A stretch of DNA of 64,000 nucleotides from positions 11,431,314-11,495,313 of the forward strand of contig NW_023601543.1 of the NCBI RefSeq assembly GCF_014898055.3. Direction: 5' to 3'. Made by a program: the position numbers and the translations under genes. Source of the DNA: Talpa occidentalis (taxonomy: Eukaryota > Chordata > Mammalia > Eulipotyphla > Talpidae). Below, piece after piece: positions 26,901-41,109 of this stretch (its first letter is position 1; each line of letters begins with the position of its first letter). Below the pieces are notes generated by a model. It was not told where the DNA came from. It saw only the letters and a list, made by a program, of their open reading frames with translations, and did no database searches.

Positions 26901-29900
26901 CGCAAATATGCTTTCTGAAACAATGTTGTTAAGTTTACTATCTGGATCATTTGGTGAGAATGAGAATGAATAAATGAATGAATTACTACATGGTCCTTGT
27001 GCCCATCAATCGGTTTGCCTCTGAATGAATGAATGAATGAAATGGGGGCAAAAAGTATAGTTTACATTCATGTTTTCTTTAATTTTCTCTCCCCCTTTTA
27101 TGTTTCAGTCCTGTCCAGTTTCCATAGCAAAACCTCTCATAATTTTTCTCCCTAATTTCCACCACGTGTCCATTTGTTAACTAAAGTAAAATCTTAAACA
27201 TGGCCCAGAAGTATAAACTCAAAAATTGAGAAAAGTGGCAAGGTTTAAAGACAAGTTAGATGTTAACGCCTCAAATGTTTAGAAATGTTCTGTTTTCTTT
27301 TCTTTCCATAATTTCTTATGCACCAAAACAAGAAAACTGAAAATTAATTTATTGTTAAAGTCTTGCCAACATTTGTTTTATCTTGTTGCTAAAACTCTTT
27401 CTACAATTTCGTTGCAAGCCTTTACTTTTGTGAATTAACTTGGGACTTTAACCACCAGAACTTTGTTTCTTCAAGAAAATGCATTCCAGCCAGCAAAAAA
27501 AGAAATACATCCATTAAGTATTTGAAATGTAACACATTTATACGTGGGGGACTGCATGCTTATGAATGATAGATCTTGTTAATGAGCCCTTAAGCTATTG
27601 TCCTTTTCACTAGACATCCTTGATGTATTTTCCTATAACACTTAATTTTCAACATGTAGAATAAGGCTTACTTTAAATGTTGACTTTTACCTGAGAACTT
27701 GAATAAGTAACTTGATTTTACAAGCCCAGAAAAACAGACTTTCCCCCAGTCATTGTAAAAGGAGCCTCTTGGTAGTAGATCCTTTTTTCTCTAATACTGT
27801 AATTATAGATTGATCCAATAAATGTTACTTTGAAATTTTGCTCAGTTGAAAGTCACTACAGAAAAATCACGTGCATCAGGCCGGAGCAGCTTGAGTTGGC
27901 TGCAGGTCTGTTTTATCCTTATTTTTGTGCGCATTTAAGAGTTTTGATAGCTTTTATAAATAAGCCTGCTGCTTGGTAGCAGTTTACTCCATAAAACAAC
28001 ATTTTGTAGGTTTTTTTTTTTTTCTACAAAAAGCTTTGATGAATGTGAATACAAATTGAATTGGGGCAACTAAGAGTTTGAGGTTAAAATTTAGGTAGCA
28101 ACTTCTCAGTAATGTATTGTAAAAGTACTTTATGCCCTATGGAGAATAAATGAAAAGTAATGGAAAGTAGAAGGAAAGTTTAAAGTGAAAATAAAAATCA
28201 CCATAATTACACCAGGTGGAAATAGCGAAGTGTATGTGGATTTTTTTCTACATAATTGAGCTCGTACTCTATATATAATATTTTAGTCTATGCAAGCACT
28301 TAAACATTGAGGGTATTTTTTAAAGAAATAGTCATCCAGCACATTTAAGTTTTATGGGTTTGCACACTGCTATGATGAATGGTTTGACAATACTGCATCT
28401 AGAAATCACTTCATAGAAGCCCTGTCTCAATTACCTGCAGATGTCAGTGTGGATCTGAGTGTGGTTCAGCAATCTGTTCCAGGATGTGGTGGGACAGTTG
28501 AAGTCCAGTTGTGAACCAGTTGCTTATTAAACAAACACCAGCTTAGTTTGGATGAGAAATATGAGCTGCAAGGGCCTTTATTCAGCAAAAACTCTTTTTA
28601 CAACATTTTAATAAGCATGGATATATTTTCTAGTTAAAGAGTTCACAGATTATACCCTTTTGTGCCTGCCCTTCATTGTTTGACCAGCCATTCATAAATT
28701 TGTTATAGTGCTAGAGAAGTGGAATTGATGTAGTTGGGCTTATTAAATTTGACTTCAACCCAGATGGCAAGTCTGAGGGATATATTACGAGCTGTGTTGG
28801 TTTACTTTCTGCTGTAATTGCATATTTAAACATGAAGTTTAAAACCAATAATTCCAGCTCTCAAAGAGCATCATCTTTGCTATTCCTTCCAGCCCTTCCT
28901 TTCTTTTCTACATGATTCCACTCTCATCCAACTTCCCAACATAAAAAGCCAGAGTGTTTATTAGGCTAGGAAATTGTCAGAGAGACTTACAATGGCTCAT
29001 CGTGGTAAAACCCTGTTCTTTCTTGGGCCACAACACAAATCTACCATCTGTTTCATAAGCTAGCAAGCTTCCTCTCAGCTATAATTTGCTATATATATTG
29101 GTGCATAAATTGTTGGTAACTTATGTTTACCTAGCAACAGAATCTGTTTGGCGGAAGGCTGTGGGAAAGGAGACTTTTTATTTCTTTCCTTTTTTTTAAG
29201 GTTTTTTTCATTACAAATTTTCTTCAACTGCAAGAAAGGCAGATATTCTGCTCCCCGCCCTCCCCCCATCTGCCTTTTATAGTAATTTAACTAAGATTGC
29301 TTAGTAAATGCAATAAATATGCACTTTGGGGATCTTTGTTGCTACTTTGGTTACCTCATGTATAATTAATTGAATGTTTTCTTTTAAATGTGTCTTAGAA
29401 GCAAACTTTGTACAAATTGCTTTGAGAAACTGTCTTGACCTTGTAGCTGTCAAAGATCACTGAGTCTGGGAACTCCCCACATCTGTCCAGTGCAAATTTC
29501 TCCTGTTTCTTAGAGTTCAGAGCGTCACTTGTGGGTTTTGGATATTAAGCTTGCATTTCGAGAGGCTCTGGTCAGGAGACAGAATCCTGTATGGTATCAC
29601 ATATATGTGGAATCTTTTTAAAAAAATCAAACTCATAAAACAGTGAAGTAGTAATGAACATTGGTCAGGAACTGGTTATGCTTAAGTGTTAAAAATCAAG
29701 TACCATAGATTGTGTTGTCTGCATTACTTTAATTTTCCTTTAGCTGAGAAAGCTGTATATTCCTAACCTATTCACTTTCTTAGTGTTATAATTAACAGAG
29801 CAATCTGTCTGCTGAAAGAAAAAAAAAAGCCAAAGGGAGAAATAAAGGGCTGACTTCCCTTCACATTAGTTATAGACATCACAGGCTGTTAAAGGTTTGC

Positions 29901-30380
29901 GTGGACTTTATGCATTCATTTTGAGAAAGGAAAGAGGGTGTTGTCCTGTCAACTTCCTTCACACAACACCAAGGTGTAATTTTGTGCAAGTCACTGCTTT
30001 TCTATTTTGATCTATAACTCCTTGTGCAGTTTGCTATCAAGAGACAAGGTGCAGGTTACTAACACACTCCTTCCTTCCCCAGCCTCAAAAAAAGAAGAAA
30101 TCCAAAGGAAAAAGAACTTCTATACTACTCTGAGACTTTGAAATTGGTCCTAAGAAAGGACGATGGCAGAATTATTATATAGGCAGAATTATATAGGCAA
30201 CATGTCTTTGGCCAGCGTCTTCCCAGGCCTTTCATTTTGCTGCCTTTGCTTCTGCCCCCTTTGATCACTGAGTCTTCACATGCCACAGTGTTGTAGGGAA
30301 CTCTGGAATGAACTGGATTGGGGGGGATTTCTCTGCATTCATTTTAACTGGGGGCATTCCCTGATAATAGACTTTCTTTA
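26901..30380. other. intergenic, AT-rich, mostly unique
   Basis: Holds short (tgaa)n at 27019-27041 and a small L1 3' scrap near 29575-29650 ('gtatcacatatatgtggaat'). Otherwise few repeats over 3.4 kb. No gene seen. Confidence 0.5.
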
Positions 30381-30389
30381 AAAAAAATT

Positions 30390-30751
30390 TTTTTGAAATA
30401 TTTATTATAACATTATACAGCATTATAATTTGACATCCCTGCATACTGCAGTATGATCACCACTGAAAGACTAGTTTTCATTCATTAGCATGCTGTTGAC
30501 TCCTTTTACTTCATTTGCCCACCGTCCTTCTCTGTTCCTTTCCAGTACCATCATTTTATTTGTATGGTCTAAGAGTTTGTTTTTATTTGTACATTGTTTT
30601 ATTTCTTTACCTTTATGAATGAGTGAAACTATCCAGTATTTGTCTTTTTCCTTCTAATTTGCTCCACTTAGCAAATCCCCTCCCGTTCCATCCATGTTGT
30701 CATAATGCAAGAGTTCATCTTCTTTAAAGCTGAGTAGGATTCCATTGTGCA

Positions 30752-30789
<38 letters not shown>

Positions 30790-30801
30790 CACACATATAT
30801 A

Positions 30802-30839
<38 letters not shown>

Positions 30840-30990
30840 GTCTTCTTTATCCACACATCTGTTGATGGGAGTTCAGGTTATTTTTTTTTTTTGACTGTTG
30901 TAAATAGTGCTGCAGTGAACAGAGGGGTGCAGATATATCTTCGAATTAGTAGAAACACTTCTGTATCCTTTTCTGATGAGTAGAGGACTG
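30390..30990 (-). mobile_element. L1 3' end, antisense, with microsatellite
   Basis: Antisense L1 text: 'tccatccatgttgtcataat', 'aagctgagtaggattccatt', 'ccacacatctgttgatggga', 'aatagtgctgcagtgaacag'. Split by a TG/TA tract. Confidence 0.8.
30752..30837 (+). repeat. (TG)n(TA)n microsatellite
   Basis: About 10 TG units, then a long alternating AT stretch with 'acacac' and 'atgcat' interruptions. It replaced the A/T-rich spot of the L1 3' end. Overlapping frames are low-complexity shadows. Confidence 0.9.
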
Positions 30991-33860
30991 GGATTTTGTG
31001 GACAGGAGGGAAACTTAGGAAGTCTCCCAGAAGAATGAACGGTCAAGTAGGGACTCATGTAATTGACACTTCTTCCATGGTGGTGATGTGCCAGGGTAGG
31101 AGGTGGGAGAAACAAAGGAGAAATTTTAGGAGGGTGATGATTGATAAAAAAGGAGCCCCTCCCCAAGTCTTGGTGACTTCATTTCTGTCAAGACGGTACA
31201 GAAGTCAGATTGCAGAGGGCCAAGCAAGAAATGCAAGAATGAAACAAATTTTTATTCTAAGAGTTTGGTAGCATTTGGAGATTGGCCACTAGAAGAGTCG
31301 AAGGGTCACTTGTAGGATTGTTGCCATTTTGTTGGTGATGATGCAATTGTCTGCCTAAGATGGAAGAGACCATGGAATAGGTAAGAAATCAGAGGAACCT
31401 CCTGAGCACTGTTTGCCAGTAGAACTTTGCAATGAATGTATGGTAATGTTCCTACTGTGGCTATTGTGAACTTCAGAACACTTGAATTGCAACTAGTGCC
31501 ATTGTAAAACTGAATTTTAACATTCATTTGATTTTAATTCATTTGTATTTAAATAGCTAGAAGTGACTACTATATAGGATGACATGGGTCTAGAGGGAGA
31601 GGACAAATGTAGGCGTAGAAAAGTGGGAAGGGATGAATTCTAGAACAGAGAGGAAGGGTATAACTTGGAGAGTATGCAGGAAAAATTTTCTCTGATGTGA
31701 GAGGTAGTCCCACATCTCCAATAAGCAAATAAATTAGCTTCCATTTTCCCCCAAAAACCTTTGTTAAGTGAATTTACTAAGAAAGGGGGTGTTGGGAGAA
31801 GAGCACTTGGGGGGCCTGAGGAGAAAGACTTGAATAGTCATAGTATAAGATGTTTAAGGAACAACTGAGCAGTGGTAGAAGTCAAGTTTCAGTTGATGTC
31901 ATGAATTTGTGGTGGGCCAAGTCTAGGGGGCTTGATATGGGCCAAATTTGTGCTGGGCCAAATATGTGCGATTCCATATTAGGTTCTTTTTGGAATAAGA
32001 AACTAAAAGGATCTGGAAAAGATTATTATACCATTTAAGCATAGAAAGTTATGTTTAAGTGTATCTTAGCAGCTCTATTCTCTACCGTAAGCATTTCCTG
32101 GTAAATTTCATTATTTTTTTTTCTTCTGGTAAATTTAAGCCTTAATAGTATAAAGTGTATTTCAAAGAATCTCACTAAACAGGTTGGGCCCCTTTTGCCT
32201 GCGTGGTGTTTGGTTAGGGTGATCTGTCAGATTCCTTTACTTGTACGCCTCATGAAAGAGTTTCAGAGCAGCTCAGCCACCTCTGGTATAGGGGTGACAA
32301 TGGCCTGCAGAAAGATCTACTGGAAGGTGGTGCTCACAGGGTCCTCCTATTTTATAGTATAAAAATTATAGCATTGGTAAGATCCCACTGCTATTTAACT
32401 AATACCCTTTCCAGATGTCCTTGGTGGGGCAGAAGCAGGAGATGCTTATTGCAAGAGAGCCTATGCATATGGGAAAAGGAGCAAAACTGAGGGAATGAGC
32501 AGATAGGAATGGAAACCCAGCAGCTAGGGTCCCTCTGTCAGCAACATCAAAGGAATTATGAACTCAAGAGAATTTTTTTAAAGTTTAGGTACAAACAGCA
32601 GTTTAAAAATCTTGATTTTTAAATAGGAATATCTCATCTAACACAAAATTTGAACTTCAGAAAGAGGTGCACATTTTGGCTAACTAGTCCAATTTGGTGA
32701 ATATTTCTATGTAAATCTGATTCTTGTGTTCCTTGCAGCCTAACACACTTGGAAGAGGGTAGTTTATGTCAGAAGCCCTTGATGAATAACCTGGACCAGA
32801 ATTCTTCCTCTAACAGTAAGATTGAAAATGAGCACAATGTGTCTCATTTAATATGTTCCAGTGGGCAGACTTCTCTATTCTGTAGAATTAAAGCCAGGAC
32901 TTTAAGGAGAAATAAAAATAGATGTTGGAGCCTCAAATTGCCAATATTAGGCCTAGGGAATCGCCTTGCCAGTTGTTTCATCCATCAAGAAAGGTGTTCT
33001 GCTTTAATCAAGATATTCCCCCTTTGTAAACTCTGATACTAGATGATTTCAAACTACATAAGTAACCCCAGTAGCTACAACCAAATGAAATTTCCAAAGA
33101 GGATAAAATCATGGAAAGTAGAACCTGGAAATACTCTCGGGTACAAGGAGTCACTCAGAAATTATAGAATTTCAGTCTGTTTATTTGGACATTTGTAAGT
33201 ATCTTCGAAGAACTCCCAACATGGGTGGTGAAGTGGGGAGATGATGGAGATTCAAAGGCAGTATGAGATATGAATCTGGCTCTCCAAGATCTTATATTCT
33301 AGTTGGTAACAGATATGAAGTTTAAAGTAATTTGAGAACAAATAGGTGCAAAATTACACAGCAAGGACCAGAAGAGTGACTAGAACCTCTCCCCTTAAAG
33401 ATAAAAGAGACATGTGACAGTGTAGAATGAAGCTGGGACTAGCATGCCTACGGTCAGTTTTGTTATGTCTCAACTGGATCCTCTTGGCCTGAAACTCCCA
33501 AAGTCCTCAGATAGTTGTCGATAAGATGGAGAGGGTGCCGCAGCTAAGATGTCTCCCTTGCCGGGCTTCTTTGGAAATTAAGTGAAAGGGATGTTATAGG
33601 TGAGTGTCTTGTCTGGCCTGAGAAGCCATACTGGATAATTCTTAAAGTCCTTTCCCACTCTTAAGATTCTATGATTTTGTGGGTATAAATGTGAAAGTGC
33701 TTTGAAAAGTGTGAAGTGACATGAAATATAACACTATAATGTTACAATTGCTCCTTTTGGGTTCCCAGTGACTGATGTTCTCCCTGCTAATGAGTCTACC
33801 CCACAGCAAGTTTCCTGATTTCCAGGCCAAGGTTCTCTTCCTGACCCTATAATCTCACTT
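30991..33860. other. intergenic, unique
   Basis: No repeat family or gene recognised in 2.9 kb; frames of 60-97 codons lack motifs and overlap on opposite strands. Confidence 0.5.
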
Positions 33861-34143
33861 TTAAAGCTGAATGACCAGGCGAGAATTTTCCAAGGAGGTC
33901 CCTACAGTTCCCCACTCCCACAGACATTTATTTTCTTTTCCTTGGCAGAGTGCAAACTTCACTACAGGCCACTGAACAAAATAATGTCTTCTTTTAAAAT
34001 CATTAAGCCGAGTGGCCAGGCAACTCAAAATATAGCAGAGTATTTCCCAGGGAGGTCAGGTCACCACTCTCCCCACCCCCTTCCACATTTTTCTTCCCTT
34101 CCTCATCAGAATGCTAGCTGCCATATAACCCACTGGGCAAATG
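33861..34143 (+). repeat. diverged tandem duplication, about 142-bp period
   Basis: 33861-33980 and 34003-34143 share, in order, 'gaccaggc'/'ggccaggc', 'gagaattttccaaggaggtc'/'gagtatttcccagggaggtc', 'ccccactccc'/'ccccaccccc' and 'ggccactgaacaaa'/'acccactgggcaaa'. Confidence 0.5.
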
Positions 34144-36860
34144 CTCTTTTGGCCTCCTGGATTTAGCCACAGGAAGTAAGCACTAAATAGGGCAATCTTG
34201 GTGCCGAATGGCAATGGGTTAATAAGAGGTTTCACTTAACTCTAGATGGTCAGTGGTGTTCCACCCCACCTCTCCCAGAGTATGTCATTGTCCTGAATGG
34301 AAAGGCCCAAGGGCAATGCTTAGAAATGAGTTTAACCTGTTATACATCAACTAAGGGTAAAGTCCTCTGTGCTTCTTTTGTACTTAAAGCCTACTCTATA
34401 CCATTCTTCTGGACTAAGCATAAACCACCTTGGGTTGTTGAGACTTTTTCCAGAGCCTAAGGCATGTATCCCTTACTCACACCCTTGTAGCTCCTCGAAC
34501 GTGAAGCACAATGTTCTGTACACAACAGTCACTGCGTTTGAAAAAACAAGTTCCAAGTAATGTAGAAAATACGATCTTTCAAAGTATTTACAGTCCAAAA
34601 GAAATTATACTGATACTAATCCAAGAAACTTGGAAGTCTATTCACTTCCACCCTTTCACCTCAAATAATACAGATTGGTTTAACAGCCCACCATGTCTTG
34701 CTAACGTTAATGTACAGTTACCTCTGGCAGTCAGAGCTGGCACCTAGGAGAGGAGCTTGGGCATTTGTTAGCTTTGCCAATGACTGTGATATATCATCTA
34801 TAATATATGATACGTGATACAGCCACCGGAGCCAAACAAGTCACTGTGAGAGTGAGTTATTGGCTTTCTGGACAGAAAAGGTGTTGGGTCAAGTCCAAAA
34901 ACAGCACTGAATTTTCCTACTCTGTGAGCAGTAAGAAAAATGAGGGCCAAGGTGACCACAATCCTATCTAGCCTCTACATCTGCATTTACCATGATGTTT
35001 TAAAAGTCCTTGATGTTAACTCCAGAGAGGTAGTAAAAATGGACCAAAACTGGAGAAATGTAAAGGGTGCCTTCCTGTCTCTTGGGGCAATTAGGCAGCC
35101 AGCCAGCCTGGCCAGCTGAGGGGGAGCAAGGCATCTCGCCCAGGGAGACCAGCAAAGGTCGGGCAAGGAACTGAAACTGTTCTGCAAGAGGGGTGGGAGT
35201 TTGAAAAATTAAAAACAGGTCAAGGAGGGATCTAATAATAGGAACTGAACCCTGAGCCACAGGCTCAGAACAGGGTGTCACATAGATCTCTACAAGTTGT
35301 CCAGCCTTGCCTGGGTCAATGTAGGGAGTCCTCAACCCTGGCTTGGATGAACCCTACGTAGTTCCTCAGAGTGATTCATTTTAAATTCAATACAAACAGT
35401 AGAAGGGTGAGGAGAGGGGCAGATTTTAGGGCCTCCTTACCTCTCTCTGAAACTGCAGCTGGTGTTTTTTAACCCAGCACCGTCAAACAAAGGGAGAGCA
35501 TGTTAGCTTCCTTCTGGGAAAGGAAGGAACCAGGCTCACTGTGGTTTGGGTCGTGCTTGCTACTGAGGCATTAATCAGGGTCCTGACATAGCTGGAAAGG
35601 GCTGGTTTCCTCTTCATGTATAGAATCATAAAGGGGGCACAACATTCAAACAAAAGGTCAAGGAAACCTCTCCCAAAGATCCTATCAACTGCAGTTATGG
35701 ACCAAGGAGTCTGGCCAGAAGGGAAAGCCCATTTTAGAAAAGGACCCTGTTTTTCCAGGCACTGACATTCCTGTTACTCCGGATATGACTATAGTTTCAA
35801 AGAGGTCACCGGGGTAGACCTTAATTTCAACTGACATTCAGGGAGTGGCCAATTATTCTTGGTAGGGTTATTTTTCATTATCTCCAGCATTAAGGAGTAC
35901 GGATATCCTACGCTTAAGATGGTGGCCATTGCGGATTGATATTTCACCACACATTCCTACCTCTCGCGCATTGTTAGGTACAAGCATAGTTTGGGGATTG
36001 CTTCCAGCCCAGTGGGTGGAACCTAATTAGGTTAAGCCAATCTTGGTAATGGCTACAAGGATGCATCTGTGCATTTCAGACCTGGCTAGAAGGATTAGTT
36101 TGGGAATGAGTATGTGACGAAGTTCGTATTCATGAGACATGAAGGAGCATTTGCTGTGGACTTCTGAAGGAAGCTTCTTCATTGTTCAGAGGTCTGTCTC
36201 CCTCTGCATGTTGTCATAAATGGGTGTGGGCTCGACCCTGCTGCAGACATAGCTCTCAAGGTGGAGGATAAAGTGAATGTAGGAAGGCAGCACTATTATG
36301 TCAGCCCAGACATCACCTGTGTCTGTCCTTCCAATTTTGTGAACCAAAAGCTTCCTTATTTTGAACAGTAAATGATGACAAGAGAGGCTGGCTGGTTACT
36401 GAAACAGGAACTCCTAGATCATCCAGCAGGGACTTCGGGGCACTGATATACACTGACTGGACTAGAGGAGATTAATTCAGAAGACAATGGAAAGTACACC
36501 TTTCCAGTGCCTTCCAACAGTTGTGTTCTCTTGATTTCCTTTCCCAGTATCAAGGCATGTGGGAAACGAAGTTGGTAGTAATAATAGCAATAATAGCAAA
36601 TAATAATAACAACACTTTACTGGTGAACTTAATGTAACAGATACAGAAGTTGATTTCGAATGATCCCTACATGGGACACACATAAAGTTATAAACCAGTG
36701 CTATTTCAATAAGATTTTTAAAAATAACAATACCATGTAGACTAATTTGCCCAAAGTTACAAAGCTAGTAAAAAGCAGTACCCAGACTGGACACTAATCT
36801 ATCAGAGTCCAAAGCCCAAACTCTTAACTATTCATTTATCTGCCTTTCGTGGCCATCGGG
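34144..36860. other. intergenic, unclassified, possibly an old LTR-type element
   Basis: Compositionally more even than its neighbours. Some text (35,900-36,340) has the feel of an old ERV/LTR remnant, but no LTR ends, primer site or protein motif could be shown. Frames near 35,000-35,335 (-) match nothing I know. Confidence 0.25.
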
Positions 36861-36864
36861 AACT

Positions 36865-37085
36865 TATTATGAGCAACAACATCAAAAGCACACTTTTACT
36901 GAGTTCCTGCCATAGGGCTGGCCCCGTGCTGGCACGCCACATGCATCACCTTGCTGAACCCTCATCTTCACCAGTGGAGACAGGCATTATATTGTAATTC
37001 CCACCTTGGGAAACTAAGACTTGGAGAAGTGAAATGAAGTCCACGGCCACAGGAGTAGTAAGTAAGTGGTGCGGGCGTGGGTAAA
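36865..37085 (-). repeat. MIR SINE relic
   Basis: 'cttttactgagttcctgcca', 'gggaaactaagacttggaga' and 'agtaagtggtgcggg' follow the antisense MIR order. Confidence 0.7.
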
Positions 37086-37674
37086 GTTTTGGGGAACCAC
37101 TGTTCTTCAGAGAATCATTACAAAGGGAGGGGGAGAGGCAACCTGGGTTGTCTACTCAGTTGTGATTCAGAATATGCCTTTCTGATGGCGTAGAGAACTC
37201 AGATCAGCTTCTGTAACAGTGCCGTATACTTACTGACAATTGTTTTATGATCCGGGTTTCCATATTCAGTTTACATCCTCAGTCACCAAACACTTTTGTC
37301 ACGGCCACTCTGAGAGAACTGATTTTATGTTGTTAGCCTTTCAGTTGATGCTTTGCTGTTGAGATTAAAAACTGTTCCTAGTCTTGTTGATTTTGAGACA
37401 GTGCCATCGCCTTATTAGCACCAGTGGTTAGACTTGTCCTTGTTAACATCGTTGACCAGTGTTTCAGAGCATGGCAATCGCTGGCCTAGTTCCTCCCTCC
37501 TTACTTGTCTACTCCATGGCCTTCGCCTTACTCCCTGCAGTACTTTTGTGCAGTTGAGTTGCCTATTCTTGCCTGAACCCTATATCTTGCACTGAAGTAT
37601 TTTTTTGGTTCTTGGCTAGGTGTTTTTGAATTTAACTGTTTGAATTGTTCTGCTTTTGGAAGAACTCTTTCCCA

Positions 37675-37800
37675 ACAAAGTGGCAAGCTTCTTGCAGGCA
37701 TTGGGTTTTCCCCCTACTTCCTCCACACTCCCCACAGCACCAAACAGAATGTTGAGCACACAGTAAGCATCCAGTGAATGCTAGTGGAATTGAATTATGA
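37675..37800 (+). repeat. L2 3' end
   Basis: 'gcaagcttcttgcaggcatt', 'gttgagcacacagtaagcat' and 'ccagtgaatgctagtgga' follow the L2 terminus. Confidence 0.6.
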
Positions 37801-40240
37801 ACTATTGTCTCATATTCAGTCTTTCCTCAGGGGCTTTTGGTTAGAACATTTGGCTAGAATGCCACACAGACAAAACTGAATTAGGAAAAAAACATGCAAT
37901 ATATATTCAAGTCAAGGCTGAGAACTTCACACTACCTACTATCTTGACCTCTTTTTAAATCAGTTTTTATCTGGTTTCACAACATTGACTTTTCAGATCT
38001 AGGTGGGAATTTTCCTCTTTGCCCCCAATTTCATATTTTCTCCTCTCAAACAAATCGTTTAGTGAGATTTTTTTCTTACCGAAGAAGTCGATGTTGTGGC
38101 CACATCCCATAGTGCCCTAATTTGGAACATGTGCCATTTCACTTCTGTCTTCACTTTTCTTCTTTCTTTTCATTTTTCTTTTTTTCCTTCTTCTTCTTCT
38201 TCTTCTTTTTTTTTTACATGACAGCTGCCTGTAGATGACAACAGCTCAAAGGTGACAATACAAATGGAAGGCCCAGCCTTTGCTGTCTTCGTAGCTTACA
38301 TTCTGAAAGGAGAAGGGCATCCCAACCCAGAGAGCAAAGCCCACACGTTGGAAGATTTCAGTGCAAGAGGGAACTTGGAGGGGGTCATCACATTTAACCT
38401 AATTTAGCCCCTTAAGCAAGTCAGCCCCCAAACTATTGCAAAACTTGGCATGCCCCTACTGAGGACCTCAGAACCCCTTGCCGAGTTGAAAGAAGGCTAC
38501 TGTTGACTTCTTTATTTCATGGTCTGTGCCTTGGACAATGTGGCCTCAGCCCTGTATTTTTAGTGCCTGTGCAGGGCTAACTAAAGGGTGGACTCCATCA
38601 TGGAGGAAATAGTAGACCCGTCTGCTCATCCTCAGTGATGAGGTCTCCTTGAACTAACAAGCTCATTCACTGGATTTAGGCCACAGTGGCCCCCTTTAAG
38701 CTGACATGCTTGAGAAGTGACTTATGGGAGGGTGGGAAAGGCTCTTCCCCAGCGCCCCATTCTCTCCCCACGCCTCTCTGCACCTGTGGCTGTTTGAAAT
38801 CTCCACCCTGCCAGCTTTGTTCCTCAGTAATCCCTGCTGAGGGAATTTGGGCCTGCTCTCCACAGTCACTTCCATCTGCACTTGGCTTTCGTCTTGAGTC
38901 CACAGTTCTGGCAAGTGCTGACTTCTTCGAAGCCAGTGTGAAGAGAGAGCACGTTCAAATTCATCTGCCTGGGGTTGGAGGGAGTGGGAAATGGAAAACA
39001 TGTTCCTTTTGGAGGCATCTCATTCTTTTGGAAAAAATCTGAAACCTCTACTGGTTTATTGTTTGTAGGCTGCCAAGCATGTTCTCTTCTCCAAGACAGA
39101 GGAAGCCATCTCTGAATCTCATTCTTAATAACGCACAAACTGTATGCAGTGCTGCTTCTCCCATATGTAAAATTGTTACATATGGTGAGGTTAGGTTTAG
39201 CGTCTTATTGTGATCATCATTCACAAAGGGTTCACAATAGATCCACTTGGGCCAAAATTAAGGAGTAACTCTTTCTATCATTACCCAAAACTTCCAGATA
39301 ATTCCTGTCCTGGATATTTGGTACCCCTTAGTTACCCTGCTACCTACTTCAACAAAAAAGAAGATATGAAACATGGATGTCTGTTCATTGCTTCTGACAT
39401 TTGGTCTTCCAAAGTGCCCCTCACCGTAGTGCAGTGGAGGGAAAGACGATGAGAGTACATTGATTATGGGCATATTTTTCTCATTTGGTGAAAGACCTTC
39501 CTAATGTGAAGCTTGGCTTCAAGATCTGTTAGCAGGCAGAATGAAGGGTACCCCAGGACCCCCAAACCTGCACACTCTAAATGGGTTCTGCCATCTGCTA
39601 CATAAAGACAAACATTCTCTTAGGGCATAAGACTTATCTTCAATAAGAAAGAACTTTAGTAGAATTAGTTTGCAATAGAGAGAAGAAGAGAGGAAGGATA
39701 TACTTGCCAAATAAAGCACCCAAAGTTACCCATCCCCTCTTGGGTAAATTACCAGCTTAAAATGGTTGACCCACAGTGGGGCTACTGAAGCCCAAAATCT
39801 TGCCACCTTCTGGTGGAGACTCATAGGAAAGGGGTGAAAGGGCCAGCAAGTCTGGAAGGAAAGGAGCAAAATCAAAGTACAAGTCAAGATAAAGTCTGCC
39901 ATTGTCATCTTCACAGACCTCTCATCCATGTCTCTGTCAAGTGTCTCCTTCCACGTCACCCAAGTCCCTGGTACAGTCCAAGGCTGAGAAACAAGTTCAG
40001 CTTCTTCTTCACACATCTCTCCTCCACATGCCTCCCCCAAGTCTTCTAGTCAATCTCCTCTATTGGTCCTTTTAAGCTTCTCTTCAGTGCTCAGCTGCAC
40101 CTTTCAATAGGTGGGCAGGGAACCTGGAACCTCCCCTCTCTATGTGGATTATACTGTTTCAGATGGACAATGAGATCATAAAGCCAGCATCTGCTTACTC
40201 AAAATGGTGGCTATTGGAAACTAGATTATAGAATCATACA
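37801..40240. other. intergenic, unique, with a polypyrimidine tract
   Basis: A T/C-rich run with (ctt)n lies at about 38,155-38,216. No other repeat or gene recognised. Overlapping frames at 38.68-39.14 kb on both strands show no family motif. Confidence 0.5.
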
Positions 40241-40243
40241 TTT

Positions 40244-41000
40244 TTAATGAGCATTTCCAGTTTCATTGAGATATAATTGACATATAACATTGTATTAGTT
40301 TAAGACATATAATATAATGACTTGATATATGTATACACTGTGATGTGATCCCCGTGGTAAATCTAATTAACATACACCACCTCAGATAGTTACAATAATA
40401 TTTTCTTGAGAGGAGTACTTTTAAGATCTACTTTCTTAGAAATTTTTAAATATACAATATGGTGTTGTTAATAGTTACTATGCTGTACATTATACCCCCA
40501 GGACTTAATAATATTATATATGGAATTTGGTAAATTTTGACCACCTTTATCCCCTTCCCCATCTCTCCACCCACCTCTGGCAACCCCCAATCTAGTCTCT
40601 GTTTTTGTAAAGATTCTCTAACTTATTTTACTTATCATCCATGTTGTAGTAAAGGGCAGGATTTCCTCTTTCTCATGGTTGAATAATATTACATTGTGTG
40701 GAGATACCACATTTTTCTTATCCATTCATCCATTGAGAGACACATGGGTTTTTTCTATGTCTCAGTTATTATGAATAATGCTGCAATGAACATGGGTGTG
40801 AAGATATCTCTCTGAGATAGTGAGTTTGTTTCCTTTGGCTATATACCCAGAATTGGGATTGCTGGATCATGTGGTAGCTCTATTTTTAATTTCTTGAGGA
40901 ACCTCCATACTGTTTTCTATAGTGGCTGCACCAATTTACGTTCACCAACAGGGCACAAGGGTTTTCTTTTCTCCATATCCTCTCCACCACTTGTTATCTT
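40244..41000 (-). mobile_element. L1 3' end, antisense
   Basis: 'catttccagtttcattgaga', 'ccatgttgtagtaaagggca', 'gaataatgctgcaatgaaca' and 'tatacccagaattgggattg' are classic antisense L1 3' end and ORF2 end text. Confidence 0.85.
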
Positions 41001-41109
41001 AAAATACATTTTTTATTGAATTATAATAATACATGTTAAAATGTGCACAGGTTATTAGTGTACAGCTTGATGAACATATGCATATAATCATATGTTCTGG
41101 AGAAACAGA

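Noticed and set aside
30654..30983. Ile/Tyr-rich frames
   Set aside because: Low-complexity translation of the TG/TA microsatellite within an L1 3' end.
34987..35335. Antisense frame of 111 codons, considered as an ERV remnant
   Set aside because: No retroviral motif could be recognised and no LTR ends were found; left as unclassified.
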